Shown: positions 1 through 8,252 of the stretch, in pieces
Numbering within the stretch: position 1 is the stretch's first letter
Layout: every line of letters starts with the position of its first letter
From: Hypnocyclicus thermotrophus
GTDB taxonomy: Bacteria; Fusobacteriota; Fusobacteriia; Fusobacteriales; Fusobacteriaceae
Direction: 5' to 3'
DNA: 64,000 nucleotides
NCBI RefSeq assembly: GCF_004365575.1
Contig: NZ_SOBG01000002.1
Span: 192,312 to 256,311 of the forward strand
Notes under the pieces: generated by a model
What the model was told of the DNA's origin: nothing
Database searches by the model: none
The model's input: only the letters and a program-made list of their open reading frames with translations
Translations under genes and position numbers: made by a program

Positions 1-955
1 CTTTTAATTCTATAAATTCTTTTTCTGTTTCACCAGGAAATCCCACAATAACAGTAGTTCTAATTGTAGCATCTGGAATTTCTTTTCTTATTTTTGATAA
101 AATTGATTTTATTTGTTTAGAATTTTTTGCTCTTCCCATTTTTTGTAATTGTAAATCTGAAATATGTTGAATAGGAACATCAAAATAGTTACATATTTTT
201 GGTTCATTTTTTATTACTTCTATTAATTCATCAGTTATAGAATTTGGAAACATATAGTATAATCTAATCCATTCTATTCCTTCTACTTTTACAAGTTCTT
301 TTAATAAATCAGGGAGAGCTTTTTTATTGTATAAATCAAGTCCATATTCTGTAGTTTCTTGAGCTAAAATATTTAATTCTTTTACTCCGGATTTTGCTAA
401 TGCAGTAGCTTCATTGACAATATCTTCAATAGTTCTACTTCTCAATCTTCCACGAAGAGATGGAATTATACAATAAGTACATTTTCTATCACAACCTTCA
501 GCAATTTTTAAATATGCTGTATGAGGGAAAGTAGTTAAAATTCTTTCTGTTTGAGCATTTGCTAAAAAATCAAGACTTTCATTTTTAATAACTCTATTAT
601 CTTTTAAAACTTCATCAATTACTTCTTCTATTTTATCAATATCACCAGTTCCTATAATAGCGTCAGCTTCTGGCATTTCTAGTAAAAGTTCTTCGGCATA
701 TCTTTGTGCAAGACAACCAGCTACAATAAGTTTTTTTAGTTTTGCTGTTTTTTTATATTCGCCAACTTCAATTATTGTTTGAATTGATTCTTCTTTTGCA
801 TCTCCAATAAAACCACAAGTATTGATAATCGCAATTTCTGCTTCTTCGATATTATTTGTAAGTTCTAAACCTTTTCTAGCTACAAGTATTCCTATAAGAT
901 TTTCACTATCAACTAAATTTTTACTACAACCTAAACTAATAATTCCTAATTTCAT
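1..955 (-). CDS. rimO: Ribosomal protein S12 methylthiotransferase RimO (3' end cut by window)
   Basis: Reading from the ATG at 955, the protein begins MKLGIISLGCSKNLVDSEN, the RimO form of the UPF0004 domain, with the second cysteine in NTCGFIGDAKEES and the third in AGCLAQRY. The radical-SAM motif is GCDRKCTYC. RimO uses two [4Fe-4S] clusters and SAM to methylthiolate an aspartate of ribosomal protein S12. About 318 codons are visible of roughly 435 usual; the C-terminal TRAM domain lies outside the window. MiaB is the alternative, but KNLVDSE and AKEES favour RimO. It lies 55 bases downstream of pnp on the same strand. Confidence 0.92.
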   Translation of the reverse strand, partial: MKLGIISLGCSKNLVDSENLIGILVARKGLELTNNIEEAEIAIINTCGFIGDAKEESIQTIIEVGEYKKTAKLKKLIVAGCLAQRYAEELLLEMPEADAIIGTGDIDKIEEVIDEVLKDNRVIKNESLDFLANAQTERILTTFPHTAYLKIAEGCDRKCTYCIIPSLRGRLRSRTIEDIVNEATALAKSGVKELNILAQETTEYGLDLYNKKALPDLLKELVKVEGIEWIRLYYMFPNSITDELIEVIKNEPKICNYFDVPIQHISDLQLQKMGRAKNSKQIKSILSKIRKEIPDATIRTTVIVGFPGETEKEFIELK

Positions 956-1009
956 TTATAACACCTTTCTAAAATAACTATAAAGATATAAATAGCACAG
1001 AAATCTGTG

Positions 1010-3118
1010 CTATTTTTTTAATAATGCTTTTCTACTTACATTTATTTTTCCTTTTTCAGTACTTATAACTTTTACTTCTATTTCATCGCCAACTTTTAAT
1101 ACGTCCTCAACTTTTTCAGTTCTTTCATTAGCTATTTCTGATATATGAAGTAACCCTTCTTTTCCAGGTAAAAGTTCTATAAAAGCACCAAATTTCATTA
1201 ATTTTGTTACTTTACCAATATATATTTCATCTACTTTTATTTCTTTTACTAAATTATTAATAAGTTTAATTGTTTTTTCTAACATATCCCCATCATTTGT
1301 AAAAATAGAAACTCTTCCATTATCTTCAATATCTATTTTTGCACCAGTTTCATCAATAATAGCTTTAATATTTTTTCCAGCTGGTCCTATTAATAAAGAT
1401 ATTTTTTCTGGATTAATATTTAAAGTATGAATTCTAGGAGCATATTTTGATATTTCATTAGGTTCTGAAATAGTATTTTCCATTTTTTCAAGTATAAATA
1501 ATCTAGCATCTAAAGCTTGTTTTAAAGCAATTTCCATAATTTCTTTTGTAATACCTTCTATTTTTATATCCATTTGAAGAGCTGTGATACCTTTTTTTGT
1601 ACCAGCAACTTTAAAATCCATATCTCCTAAATGATCTTCTAATCCCATAATATCAGTAAGAACTATATAATCATCATCTTCTTTAATAAGTCCCATAGCA
1701 ATACCGGCTACATGAGATTTTATAGGTACACCAGCAGACATTAATGCCAAAGAACCGGCACAAATACTTGCTTGAGATGATGAACCATTTGATTCTGTTA
1801 TATCAGAGACTACTCTTATTGTATAAGGAAAATCATTTTCTGAAGGGATAACATATTTTAATGCTCTTTCAGCTAAAGAACCGTGTCCTAATTCTCTTCT
1901 TCCAAGAGCTCTCATAAATCCAGTTTCACCAACAGAATATGGTGGGAAATTATAGTGTAAAAAGAATTTTTTATATGATTCTCCTTCTATTGAGTCAACT
2001 AGTTGTTCATCTTCTTTTGTACCTAATGTAGCTGTAGCAAGAGATTGAGTTTCTCCTCTTGTAAATAATGCAGATCCATGAGTTCTAGGTAATACTCCTA
2101 TTTCCATAGCTAAAGGTCTAATATCAGTTGTATTTCTACCATCAGCTCTATATTTATCATATAAAATGGCATCTCTAACTAATTTTTTCATTAAATCATG
2201 ATAATAATTTTTTAAATCTTTTTCTAATTCTGCTGGAAACTCTTCGGCTTCATTATTTTGTAAATACTCTTCTTTATATTCTTCGACTAATTTTTCTTCT
2301 AATGCATCAATAGCATCATATCTCTCTTGTTTACCTTCAGTTTTTATAGCTTTTTTAAGTTCTTCAGTACCATTTTTATCAACAAAATCTTTAATAGATT
2401 TATCGATTTCTTTTATATCAAAAGTAATCTTTTCTTTTCCAGCTAATTTTTGGAATTCTTCTTGGAATTCACAAATAATTTTAATATTTTCATGACCAAA
2501 CATGATAGCTTCTAACATATCTTTTTCGGATACTTCATTAGCACCAGCTTCTACCATTGTTACAGCTTCTTTTGTACCAGCAACTGATAAATGAATATCA
2601 CTAGTAGCAAGCTCCTCTGGAGTAGGATTTAACACTAATTCGCCATCTATTTTACCAACAACTACACCACTAACTGGTCCTGAAAATGGAATATCTGATA
2701 TAGTTAAAGCAGCAGACGCAGCTATAATTCCTAGATAATCTGGTGTATTTTTTTCATCATATGATAAAGTTGTTACAACTATGTGAATATCATAAAAGAA
2801 ATTTTCAGGGAAAAGTGGTCTAATAGGTCTATCAATAAGACGTGAAATTAAAGTAGCATCAACAGAAGGTTTGCCTTCTCTCTTTACAAATCCCCCAGGG
2901 ACTTTACCTGCAGCATAAAATTTTTCAATATAATCAACAGTTAATGGGAAAAAAGTAGCACCTTCTCTAGGTTCTTTACTTCTTGTAGCTGTAGCTAAAA
3001 GAACAGTTTCTCCATATTCTAATAATACAGAACCATGAGCTTGTCTAGCTATTTTACCAGTTTTAATAGTAAGTTTTCTACCCGCCAAGTCCATTTCTAA
3101 TATTTTTTCATCAAACAT
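1010..3118 (-). CDS. pnp: Polynucleotide phosphorylase
   Basis: This 702-residue protein has the usual PNPase length and order: a first RNase PH domain (about 10-145), a helical linker, a second RNase PH domain (about 335-540), a KH domain ([13 protein letters not shown], about 570-625) and a C-terminal S1 domain ([15 protein letters not shown] to the end). The catalytic region [11 protein letters not shown] is intact. PNPase degrades RNA 3' to 5' by phosphorolysis and also adds heteropolymeric tails. The ATG follows AGGAGG. Upstream lies a long RNA hairpin and a good promoter, suggesting post-transcriptional autocontrol. Confidence 0.97.
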   Translation of the reverse strand: MFDEKILEMDLAGRKLTIKTGKIARQAHGSVLLEYGETVLLATATRSKEPREGATFFPLTVDYIEKFYAAGKVPGGFVKREGKPSVDATLISRLIDRPIRPLFPENFFYDIHIVVTTLSYDEKNTPDYLGIIAASAALTISDIPFSGPVSGVVVGKIDGELVLNPTPEELATSDIHLSVAGTKEAVTMVEAGANEVSEKDMLEAIMFGHENIKIICEFQEEFQKLAGKEKITFDIKEIDKSIKDFVDKNGTEELKKAIKTEGKQERYDAIDALEEKLVEEYKEEYLQNNEAEEFPAELEKDLKNYYHDLMKKLVRDAILYDKYRADGRNTTDIRPLAMEIGVLPRTHGSALFTRGETQSLATATLGTKEDEQLVDSIEGESYKKFFLHYNFPPYSVGETGFMRALGRRELGHGSLAERALKYVIPSENDFPYTIRVVSDITESNGSSSQASICAGSLALMSAGVPIKSHVAGIAMGLIKEDDDYIVLTDIMGLEDHLGDMDFKVAGTKKGITALQMDIKIEGITKEIMEIALKQALDARLFILEKMENTISEPNEISKYAPRIHTLNINPEKISLLIGPAGKNIKAIIDETGAKIDIEDNGRVSIFTNDGDMLEKTIKLINNLVKEIKVDEIYIGKVTKLMKFGAFIELLPGKEGLLHISEIANERTEKVEDVLKVGDEIEVKVISTEKGKINVSRKALLKK

Positions 3119-3139
3119 AAATACCTCCTAAATTTTTTT

Positions 3140-3224
3140 AAGAGATAAAGTTGTAAATAATAAGAAAAAAACAAATTAATAAATAATTAATTTATCCCTT
3201 ACTACTTACTCCACTTTATCTCTT
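3140..3224 (-). ncRNA. Structured pnp leader: long imperfect duplex
   Basis: In the pnp transcript, 3213-3224 pairs with 3140-3151 (12 bp, perfect), then 3198-3209 pairs with 3153-3164 (12 bp with two G-U pairs), and an 8-bp apical stem forms from 3173-3180 and 3186-3193 with a 5-base loop. The two wobbles would be A-C mismatches on the plus strand, so the fold belongs to the minus-strand RNA. The T-rich interior makes it unlike a terminator. It sits between the pnp promoter and its ribosome-binding site, where E. coli pnp carries its RNase III-cut autoregulatory hairpin. Confidence 0.75.
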
Positions 3225-3245
3225 TATATAAATAAAATATATAAT

Positions 3246-3274
3246 ATTATATCATTAAATAAATTAAAAATCAA
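3246..3274 (-). promoter_or_regulatory. Promoter of pnp
   Basis: On the minus strand TTGATT, a 17-base spacer and TATAAT. The predicted start near 3239 lies about 15 bases before the leader hairpin. Confidence 0.75.
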
Positions 3275-3290
3275 TAAATTGAAAAAATAT

Positions 3291-3319
3291 TTGAAACAGA
3301 AATTTATATATGTTAATAT
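3291..3319 (+). promoter_or_regulatory. Promoter of the DHH phosphoesterase gene
   Basis: TTGAAA, 17 bases, TAATAT, about 33 bases before the ATG at 3352. It is divergent from the pnp promoter with 16 bases between the two -35 boxes. Confidence 0.65.
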
Positions 3320-3351
3320 TAATTAAGTAAAATTATTTTGGGGGTGCTAAA

Positions 3352-4272
3352 ATGAGTCATTATAGATTAGTAACAAGAAGTGATATGGATGGTTTAGTGT
3401 GTGCAGTATTATTAAAAGAATTGGACATGATAGATGATATTAAATTTGTTCATCCAAAAGATATGCAAGATGGTATAATAGAAATAACAGAAAATGATAT
3501 TATAACTAATTTGCCATATGCTGAAAAAGCACATTTAGTATTTGATCATCATTTAAGTGAAACAATAAGAAATAAGGGGAAAAAGCCAAATCATATAATT
3601 GATCCCGATGCTCCATCAGCATCAAGAGTAGTATATGATTATTTTGGTGGTAAAAAAGTATTTAAAAATATATCAGAAGATATGATGATAGCTGTAGATA
3701 AAGCAGATGCAGCAAGATTTAATAAAGAGGATGTATTAAATCCAAAAGGTTGGGAACTTTTAAGTTTTCTAATGGATGCTAGAACAGGACTTGGAAGATT
3801 TAGAGACTTTACAATTTCAAATTATAATTTAATGATGAATTTAATAGATTATTGTAAAGATCATTCAATAGAAGAAATATTAGAACTTCCAGATGTAAAA
3901 GAAAGAGTAGATTTATATTTTAAATATGAAAATGATTTTAAAGAACAACTTAAAAAATGCTCAACTTTATATAATAATGTTTTAGTTGTAGATTTAAGAG
4001 AAGAAGAAATTATTTATCCTGGAAATAGATTTATGAAATATGCTTTATTTCCAGAAGCAAATATTTCAATTCAAGTAATTTGGGGATTAAGAAAACAAAA
4101 TACAGTATTTGCAGTGGGGAAATCTATATTTAATAGAACATCTGAAAAAAATATAGGTGAACTTATGTTAAAACGTGATGGCGGGGGTCATAAAGCGGCT
4201 GGAACTTGTCAAGTTAATAATGAAATTGCTGAAGAAGAATTAAAGAAATTAATTGAAGAATTAAAAGATTAA
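3352..4272 (+). CDS. DHH/DHHA1-family phosphoesterase
   Basis: The 306-residue protein carries DHH-family metal-binding motifs: SDMDGL near residue 10, FDHHLSE near residue 65 and the DHHA1 motif GGGHKAAG near residue 277. Members of this superfamily hydrolyse phosphodiester or phosphoanhydride bonds (NrnA oligoribonuclease/pAp phosphatase, c-di-AMP phosphodiesterase, exopolyphosphatase). Similar short proteins are often labelled exopolyphosphatase-like, but the substrate cannot be fixed from sequence. It is the only plus-strand gene in the first 30 kb, with its own promoter and a shared terminator. RBS GGGGGTG precedes the ATG. Confidence 0.85.
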   Translation: MSHYRLVTRSDMDGLVCAVLLKELDMIDDIKFVHPKDMQDGIIEITENDIITNLPYAEKAHLVFDHHLSETIRNKGKKPNHIIDPDAPSASRVVYDYFGGKKVFKNISEDMMIAVDKADAARFNKEDVLNPKGWELLSFLMDARTGLGRFRDFTISNYNLMMNLIDYCKDHSIEEILELPDVKERVDLYFKYENDFKEQLKKCSTLYNNVLVVDLREEEIIYPGNRFMKYALFPEANISIQVIWGLRKQNTVFAVGKSIFNRTSEKNIGELMLKRDGGGHKAAGTCQVNNEIAEEELKKLIEELKD

Positions 4273-4276
4273 TATT

Positions 4277-4312
4277 AAAAGTCTATCGAATGAATCTTCG
4301 ATAGACTTTTTT
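4277..4312. terminator. Bidirectional terminator between convergent genes
   Basis: A 14-bp perfect stem (AAAAGTCTATCGAA and its complement) with a 6-base loop and T/A tracts on both sides. It serves the DHH gene on plus and yqeH on minus. Confidence 0.85.
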
Positions 4313-4314
4313 AA

Positions 4315-5436
4315 TTAAAACATGTCTTCAGGTCTTTTAGGTTCAATAAATGCTTCTCTAATAACATATTCTACTGACTCTGGAATAGTTAATTCAATAA
4401 TTAATGGACCTCTTTTTACAGTTAACCAACCAAGACCTTTTATAACTAATTCTTCTTTATCTTCAATTTCAATAATTTCACTTTTAAATTTATTATTATA
4501 ATAATCTGTTTTGCAATCATTACATGGTGGTGTTAACATATTACCACTATGTTTTTCAATAATTGAATCAATTTTATCTTTATTAGTTTCATGAAATATT
4601 ACATTTTTTGATAAATAAACTGAAAAAATAGGTTTTACATCAAATTCTTTTAATATTCTAAAATATGCAAGACCACCTAAAAATAAAACTCTATCTTTTC
4701 CAAACTTAAAAGTTTTTCTTGAAATTTCATTAGACGGAACTATATCTAAATTACATTTTTCGCATACTAAATCAGATAATCTTCCTTTTGGAATTATTCC
4801 TGGAGTATCAAAAAAAACAAATTTTTCTTTTGTATGTTTTACAGTTTTTAAAGTAGTACCAGGATATTTAGAAATGGTAGCTCTATTATCATTAAAAAGT
4901 TTGTTTATTAGACTTGATTTTCCTACATTTGTAGCTCCTATAATAGCTATTTTTGCTCCATTAGGAAAAAAATGTTTAAATTTTCTAAAGATTCCATTTA
5001 CACCATAATTTTTATGAGTGCTCAAAACAGCGATATCTAAAGCTTCAAGGCCTTCTTTAAATAGTCTCATTTTTATCCAATCAGATACTTCAGAAGCATG
5101 TTTATTTCCAGGAATTAAATCTATTTTATTTACGGCAATAATAAATTTTTTATTTTTAAGTAGCGATAAAATTTCTTTATCAAAAGAGCTTTCAAACTCA
5201 ATTATATCTAAAATTAATAAAATAGCATCCATATCTTTTATTACATTAATAACTTCATTTTTATAAAACTCTTTATCCAAATTAACAGGAATATAAGAGC
5301 CATAATTTTTAATTTTGAAACATCTTTGGCATAATGGCTGAGATTGTTCAATAGCAACTTTTTCAGGGACATATCCTATTTCTTTTGGATAATCGTATTG
5401 AAGCCAAGCTCCACAACCAGTACATTTTTTATTCAA
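4315..5436 (-). CDS. yqeH: Ribosome biogenesis GTPase YqeH
   Basis: A circularly permuted GTPase: an N-terminal zinc finger (CTGCG...CQRC), then G4 NKID near residue 120, G1 GATNVGKSS near 185 and G3 DTPG near 230, followed by a C-terminal domain with a CNDC motif. YqeH acts in assembly of the 30S subunit. I place the start at TTG 5436 because AGGAGG (5444-5449) lies 7 bases upstream and the zinc finger begins at once; the longer ATG start at 5493 would overlap hslV by 46 bases and has no visible RBS. The result is 373 residues. It occupies the place where hslU often follows hslV. Confidence 0.9.
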   Translation of the reverse strand: MNKKCTGCGAWLQYDYPKEIGYVPEKVAIEQSQPLCQRCFKIKNYGSYIPVNLDKEFYKNEVINVIKDMDAILLILDIIEFESSFDKEILSLLKNKKFIIAVNKIDLIPGNKHASEVSDWIKMRLFKEGLEALDIAVLSTHKNYGVNGIFRKFKHFFPNGAKIAIIGATNVGKSSLINKLFNDNRATISKYPGTTLKTVKHTKEKFVFFDTPGIIPKGRLSDLVCEKCNLDIVPSNEISRKTFKFGKDRVLFLGGLAYFRILKEFDVKPIFSVYLSKNVIFHETNKDKIDSIIEKHSGNMLTPPCNDCKTDYYNNKFKSEIIEIEDKEELVIKGLGWLTVKRGPLIIELTIPESVEYVIREAFIEPKRPEDMF

Positions 5437-5447
5437 ATTAAATCCTC

Positions 5448-5975
5448 CTAATCTAATGTTTCTACTGAAATATTTTGATTTGTATATATACAAATTTCGC
5501 CAGCTATATTTAATGATTTTTTTACAATATCTTTTGCACTCATATCTGTATGGTAATATAATGCTTTAGCAGCAGCATAAGCATATGAACCACCAGAACC
5601 AATAGCAGCAATATCATCATCTGGCTCTATTACTTCACCTTTACCAGAAACTAAAAGTAAATTATTTTTATCAGCAACAATAAGCATAGCTTCTAGATTA
5701 ATACTTTTTTTTCGCCACTCTTTAGTAAGTTCAACTGCAGCTTTTTTTAAAATACCTCCATGTTCATCAAGTTTATTTTCAAATTTTTCAAATAATTTAA
5801 AAGCATCGGCAACTGAACCCGCAAATCCAGTTATTATTTCGTTATTATATATTTTTCTTATTTTTTTAGCACTGTTTTTCATAACAGTATTTCCAAAAGT
5901 AACTTGACCATCACCAGCGATAGCTACTTGATTATCTTTTTTTACAGCAATAATTGTAGTTGCTTTAATATCCAT
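5448..5975 (-). CDS. hslV: HslV (ClpQ) peptidase of the HslUV protease
   Basis: This 175-residue protein has the HslV fold, with the nucleophile threonine in ATTIIAV after a five-residue propeptide (as in Bacillus ClpQ, which keeps extra N-terminal residues) and the motif [14 protein letters not shown]. HslV forms a double hexameric peptidase activated by the ATPase HslU. It is tightly linked to xerC upstream (15 bases), as in Firmicutes, but hslU is not next to it. AGGAGG precedes the ATG. Confidence 0.95.
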   Translation of the reverse strand: MDIKATTIIAVKKDNQVAIAGDGQVTFGNTVMKNSAKKIRKIYNNEIITGFAGSVADAFKLFEKFENKLDEHGGILKKAAVELTKEWRKKSINLEAMLIVADKNNLLLVSGKGEVIEPDDDIAAIGSGGSYAYAAAKALYYHTDMSAKDIVKKSLNIAGEICIYTNQNISVETLD

Positions 5976-5990
5976 TTAGTACCTCCTAAA

Positions 5991-6887
5991 TTAAATATTT
6001 TTATTATAATATGTTTTATCATCAATTTTGATACTATTATTTAAGTAATTAAGATATACTTTAGTACTTTCTAAACTACTATGTCCCATTATTTCTTGTA
6101 AATAATGTATATTCATACCATTTTGTAGCATATATACAGCAAATGAATGTCTAAAAGTATGTGGACTTATTTCTTTATTAATATTTGAGTTTATTCTTAT
6201 TTTTTCAACAATTCTTCTAAGTGATCTATCAGTTAGTTTATTGTTACTATTATTTGTAATTAATATCTTGGGATTAAAATTTTCTTTGAATTTTTGCTTT
6301 TGAGCTTCTAAATATTTTAAATAATATTCTTTTGCAGTTCGACTAAAAAAAGTAATTCTATCTTTTTTATTTTTAGATACTATATATAATTCTCTTTCTT
6401 CGATATTAATATTATTATGAGATAGTTCTAGCAATTCACTTGGTCGTATTCCACTTGAATATAATAATTCAATAATAAATCTATTTCTGATATTATTTAT
6501 TTTATTTTCTTCGATACTTTCTCTTAATTTGATAAAATCATTTTTAGTTAATATATCAGGAAGTTTTGTATGAAGTTCTTGATTTTCTAAAAATAGTGTA
6601 GGATTTTTAATAACTATATTTTTATCTTTTAAATATTTAAAAAAAGTTTTAATAGCAGATAATTTTCTATTTCTTGAACGTTTAGTAATATTTTTATTTT
6701 TTAAATGCTTAAAGAAAGCTTTAATATCAATTTCTTCAACTTTATCAATAGATTTTTTTTCGATATTAGAAATAAAATCACTAAACTGTAAAAGATCTGC
6801 TTTATATGATTTAATGGTATTTTCAGTTTTATTTTCTGAAATATCTTGATAATACAAAAAATTGTCAATAATTTGATTTAATTCCAT
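5991..6887 (-). CDS. xerC: Tyrosine recombinase XerC/XerD-like
   Basis: A 298-residue integrase-family protein with an N-terminal SAM-like core-binding domain (1-95) and a catalytic domain carrying Arg in SSGIRPSELLEL, HTFRHSFAVYML (H-x-x-R), GHSSLESTKVYLNY with the second His and the nucleophile Tyr. XerC-type enzymes resolve chromosome dimers at dif. Position between trmFO and hslV matches the Firmicute xerC (codV) gene. Whether it acts alone (XerS/XerH style) or with a partner cannot be told here. No dif-like site was recognised nearby. Confidence 0.9.
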   Translation of the reverse strand: MELNQIIDNFLYYQDISENKTENTIKSYKADLLQFSDFISNIEKKSIDKVEEIDIKAFFKHLKNKNITKRSRNRKLSAIKTFFKYLKDKNIVIKNPTLFLENQELHTKLPDILTKNDFIKLRESIEENKINNIRNRFIIELLYSSGIRPSELLELSHNNINIEERELYIVSKNKKDRITFFSRTAKEYYLKYLEAQKQKFKENFNPKILITNNSNNKLTDRSLRRIVEKIRINSNINKEISPHTFRHSFAVYMLQNGMNIHYLQEIMGHSSLESTKVYLNYLNNSIKIDDKTYYNKNI

Positions 6888-6895
6888 AGATACAC

Positions 6896-8206
6896 CTACT
6901 CATAATTTTTTTTGTTAATAGTTTTTAGATACTCCATAGTTCTATTAGCAATAGTCATATACCGTTCCCTTTTATCTCTTATTTTTTTTCCGTCAAGAGA
7001 TCTAATAATACCCATATTTGGTCCCATTGGTTGAAAATTTTTATTTTCAGTAGTTATATAGTCTATAATTGCTCCAATAGAAGAGAGATTATTTAGTTCA
7101 AAATATGGTTTATTATTTAATTGATTAGCAATATTAATAGCACTAATAAGTCCAGTAGCAATAGCTAAAACATATCCTTCACTACCAGTTATTTGCCCAG
7201 CAAAAAAAATATTTTTATTGTTTTTTAAATTAAGACTTTTGTTTAATAATTTTGGGGAATTAATAAAAGTATTTCTATGCATCACTCCATATCTAATAAA
7301 TTCAGCATTTTCAAGACCTGGAATCATCTGGAATACTCTTTTTTGTTCGCCCCACTTTAAATTAGTTTGAAATCCTACAAGATTGTATAATTTTCCTTCT
7401 TTATCATCCTGTCTAAGTTGTACAACAGCATGATCTCTAGTACTGGTTCTAGGATTTGTAAGTCCTTTTGGTTTTAATGGACCAAATAAAAGAGTTTTTT
7501 CTCCTCGAGAAGCAATTTTTTCTACAGGCATACATGCTTCAAATAATTTTTCTTCTTCAAACTTTTTTAAAGGAATTCTTTCTGCGTTTATTAATTCAGT
7601 ATAAAACTTTTTATATTCTTCTTCTGTCATAGGGCAATTAATATATTCACCATCACCTTTATCATATCTTGATTGAAAATAGACTTTATTAAGATTAATA
7701 GATTCTTTAGTAATAATAGGTGCAACAGCATCATAAAAATACAAATATTCATCACCAGTAAATTTTTTTATATCTTTTGCTAGTGCATCACTTGTTAGAG
7801 GTCCAGATGCTATAAGAACTGTTTTATCATTAGGAATTTCAGTGACTTCTTTATTAATTATTTCAATATTTTTGTTTTTTTTAAGCTCTTGTGTAACAAG
7901 TTTTGAAAAAAGATCTCTATCCACAGCTAAAGCTTGCCCAGCAGGAACTTTTGTTTTATCTGCAATTTTAATTAACAATGAGTCAAAAAATCTAAGTTCC
8001 TCTTTCATAAGACCAGCAGCACTATTTATTAGATTTGAGCCTAAAGAATTACTACATACAAGCTCAGCAAATGTTTCTAAATTATGAACTTCAGTATATT
8101 TTTTAGGTTTCATATCATACAATTTAACTTTTATTCCTCGTTTTGCAAGTTGATAAGCAGCCTCACTACCAGCAAGACCAGCTCCAATAATAATTACTTC
8201 TTTCAT
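6896..8206 (-). CDS. trmFO: tRNA (uracil-54-C5)-methyltransferase, folate-dependent (TrmFO)
   Basis: A 436-residue flavoprotein opening with [17 protein letters not shown] (FAD-binding dinucleotide fold) and containing ACMPVE and [20 protein letters not shown], typical of TrmFO (formerly Gid). It forms ribothymidine at tRNA position 54 using methylenetetrahydrofolate and FADH2. It sits between topA and xerC in the conserved order. The ATG is preceded by AAAGG. Confidence 0.96.
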   Translation of the reverse strand: MKEVIIIGAGLAGSEAAYQLAKRGIKVKLYDMKPKKYTEVHNLETFAELVCSNSLGSNLINSAAGLMKEELRFFDSLLIKIADKTKVPAGQALAVDRDLFSKLVTQELKKNKNIEIINKEVTEIPNDKTVLIASGPLTSDALAKDIKKFTGDEYLYFYDAVAPIITKESINLNKVYFQSRYDKGDGEYINCPMTEEEYKKFYTELINAERIPLKKFEEEKLFEACMPVEKIASRGEKTLLFGPLKPKGLTNPRTSTRDHAVVQLRQDDKEGKLYNLVGFQTNLKWGEQKRVFQMIPGLENAEFIRYGVMHRNTFINSPKLLNKSLNLKNNKNIFFAGQITGSEGYVLAIATGLISAINIANQLNNKPYFELNNLSSIGAIIDYITTENKNFQPMGPNMGIIRSLDGKKIRDKRERYMTIANRTMEYLKTINKKNYE

Positions 8207-8228
8207 TTTTTTCCTTTCTACATAACAT

Positions 8229-8252
8229 ATAGAGCCTCAATTTGAGGCTCTA
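8229..8252. repeat. Inverted repeat between topA and trmFO
   Basis: TAGAGCCTCAA and its exact complement around one base, just after the topA stop. A T-rich run follows it only on the plus strand; on the minus (operon) strand there is no T-tract, so it is a poor intrinsic terminator for topA. It may be an mRNA processing or stability element, or terminate antisense RNA. Confidence 0.55.
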
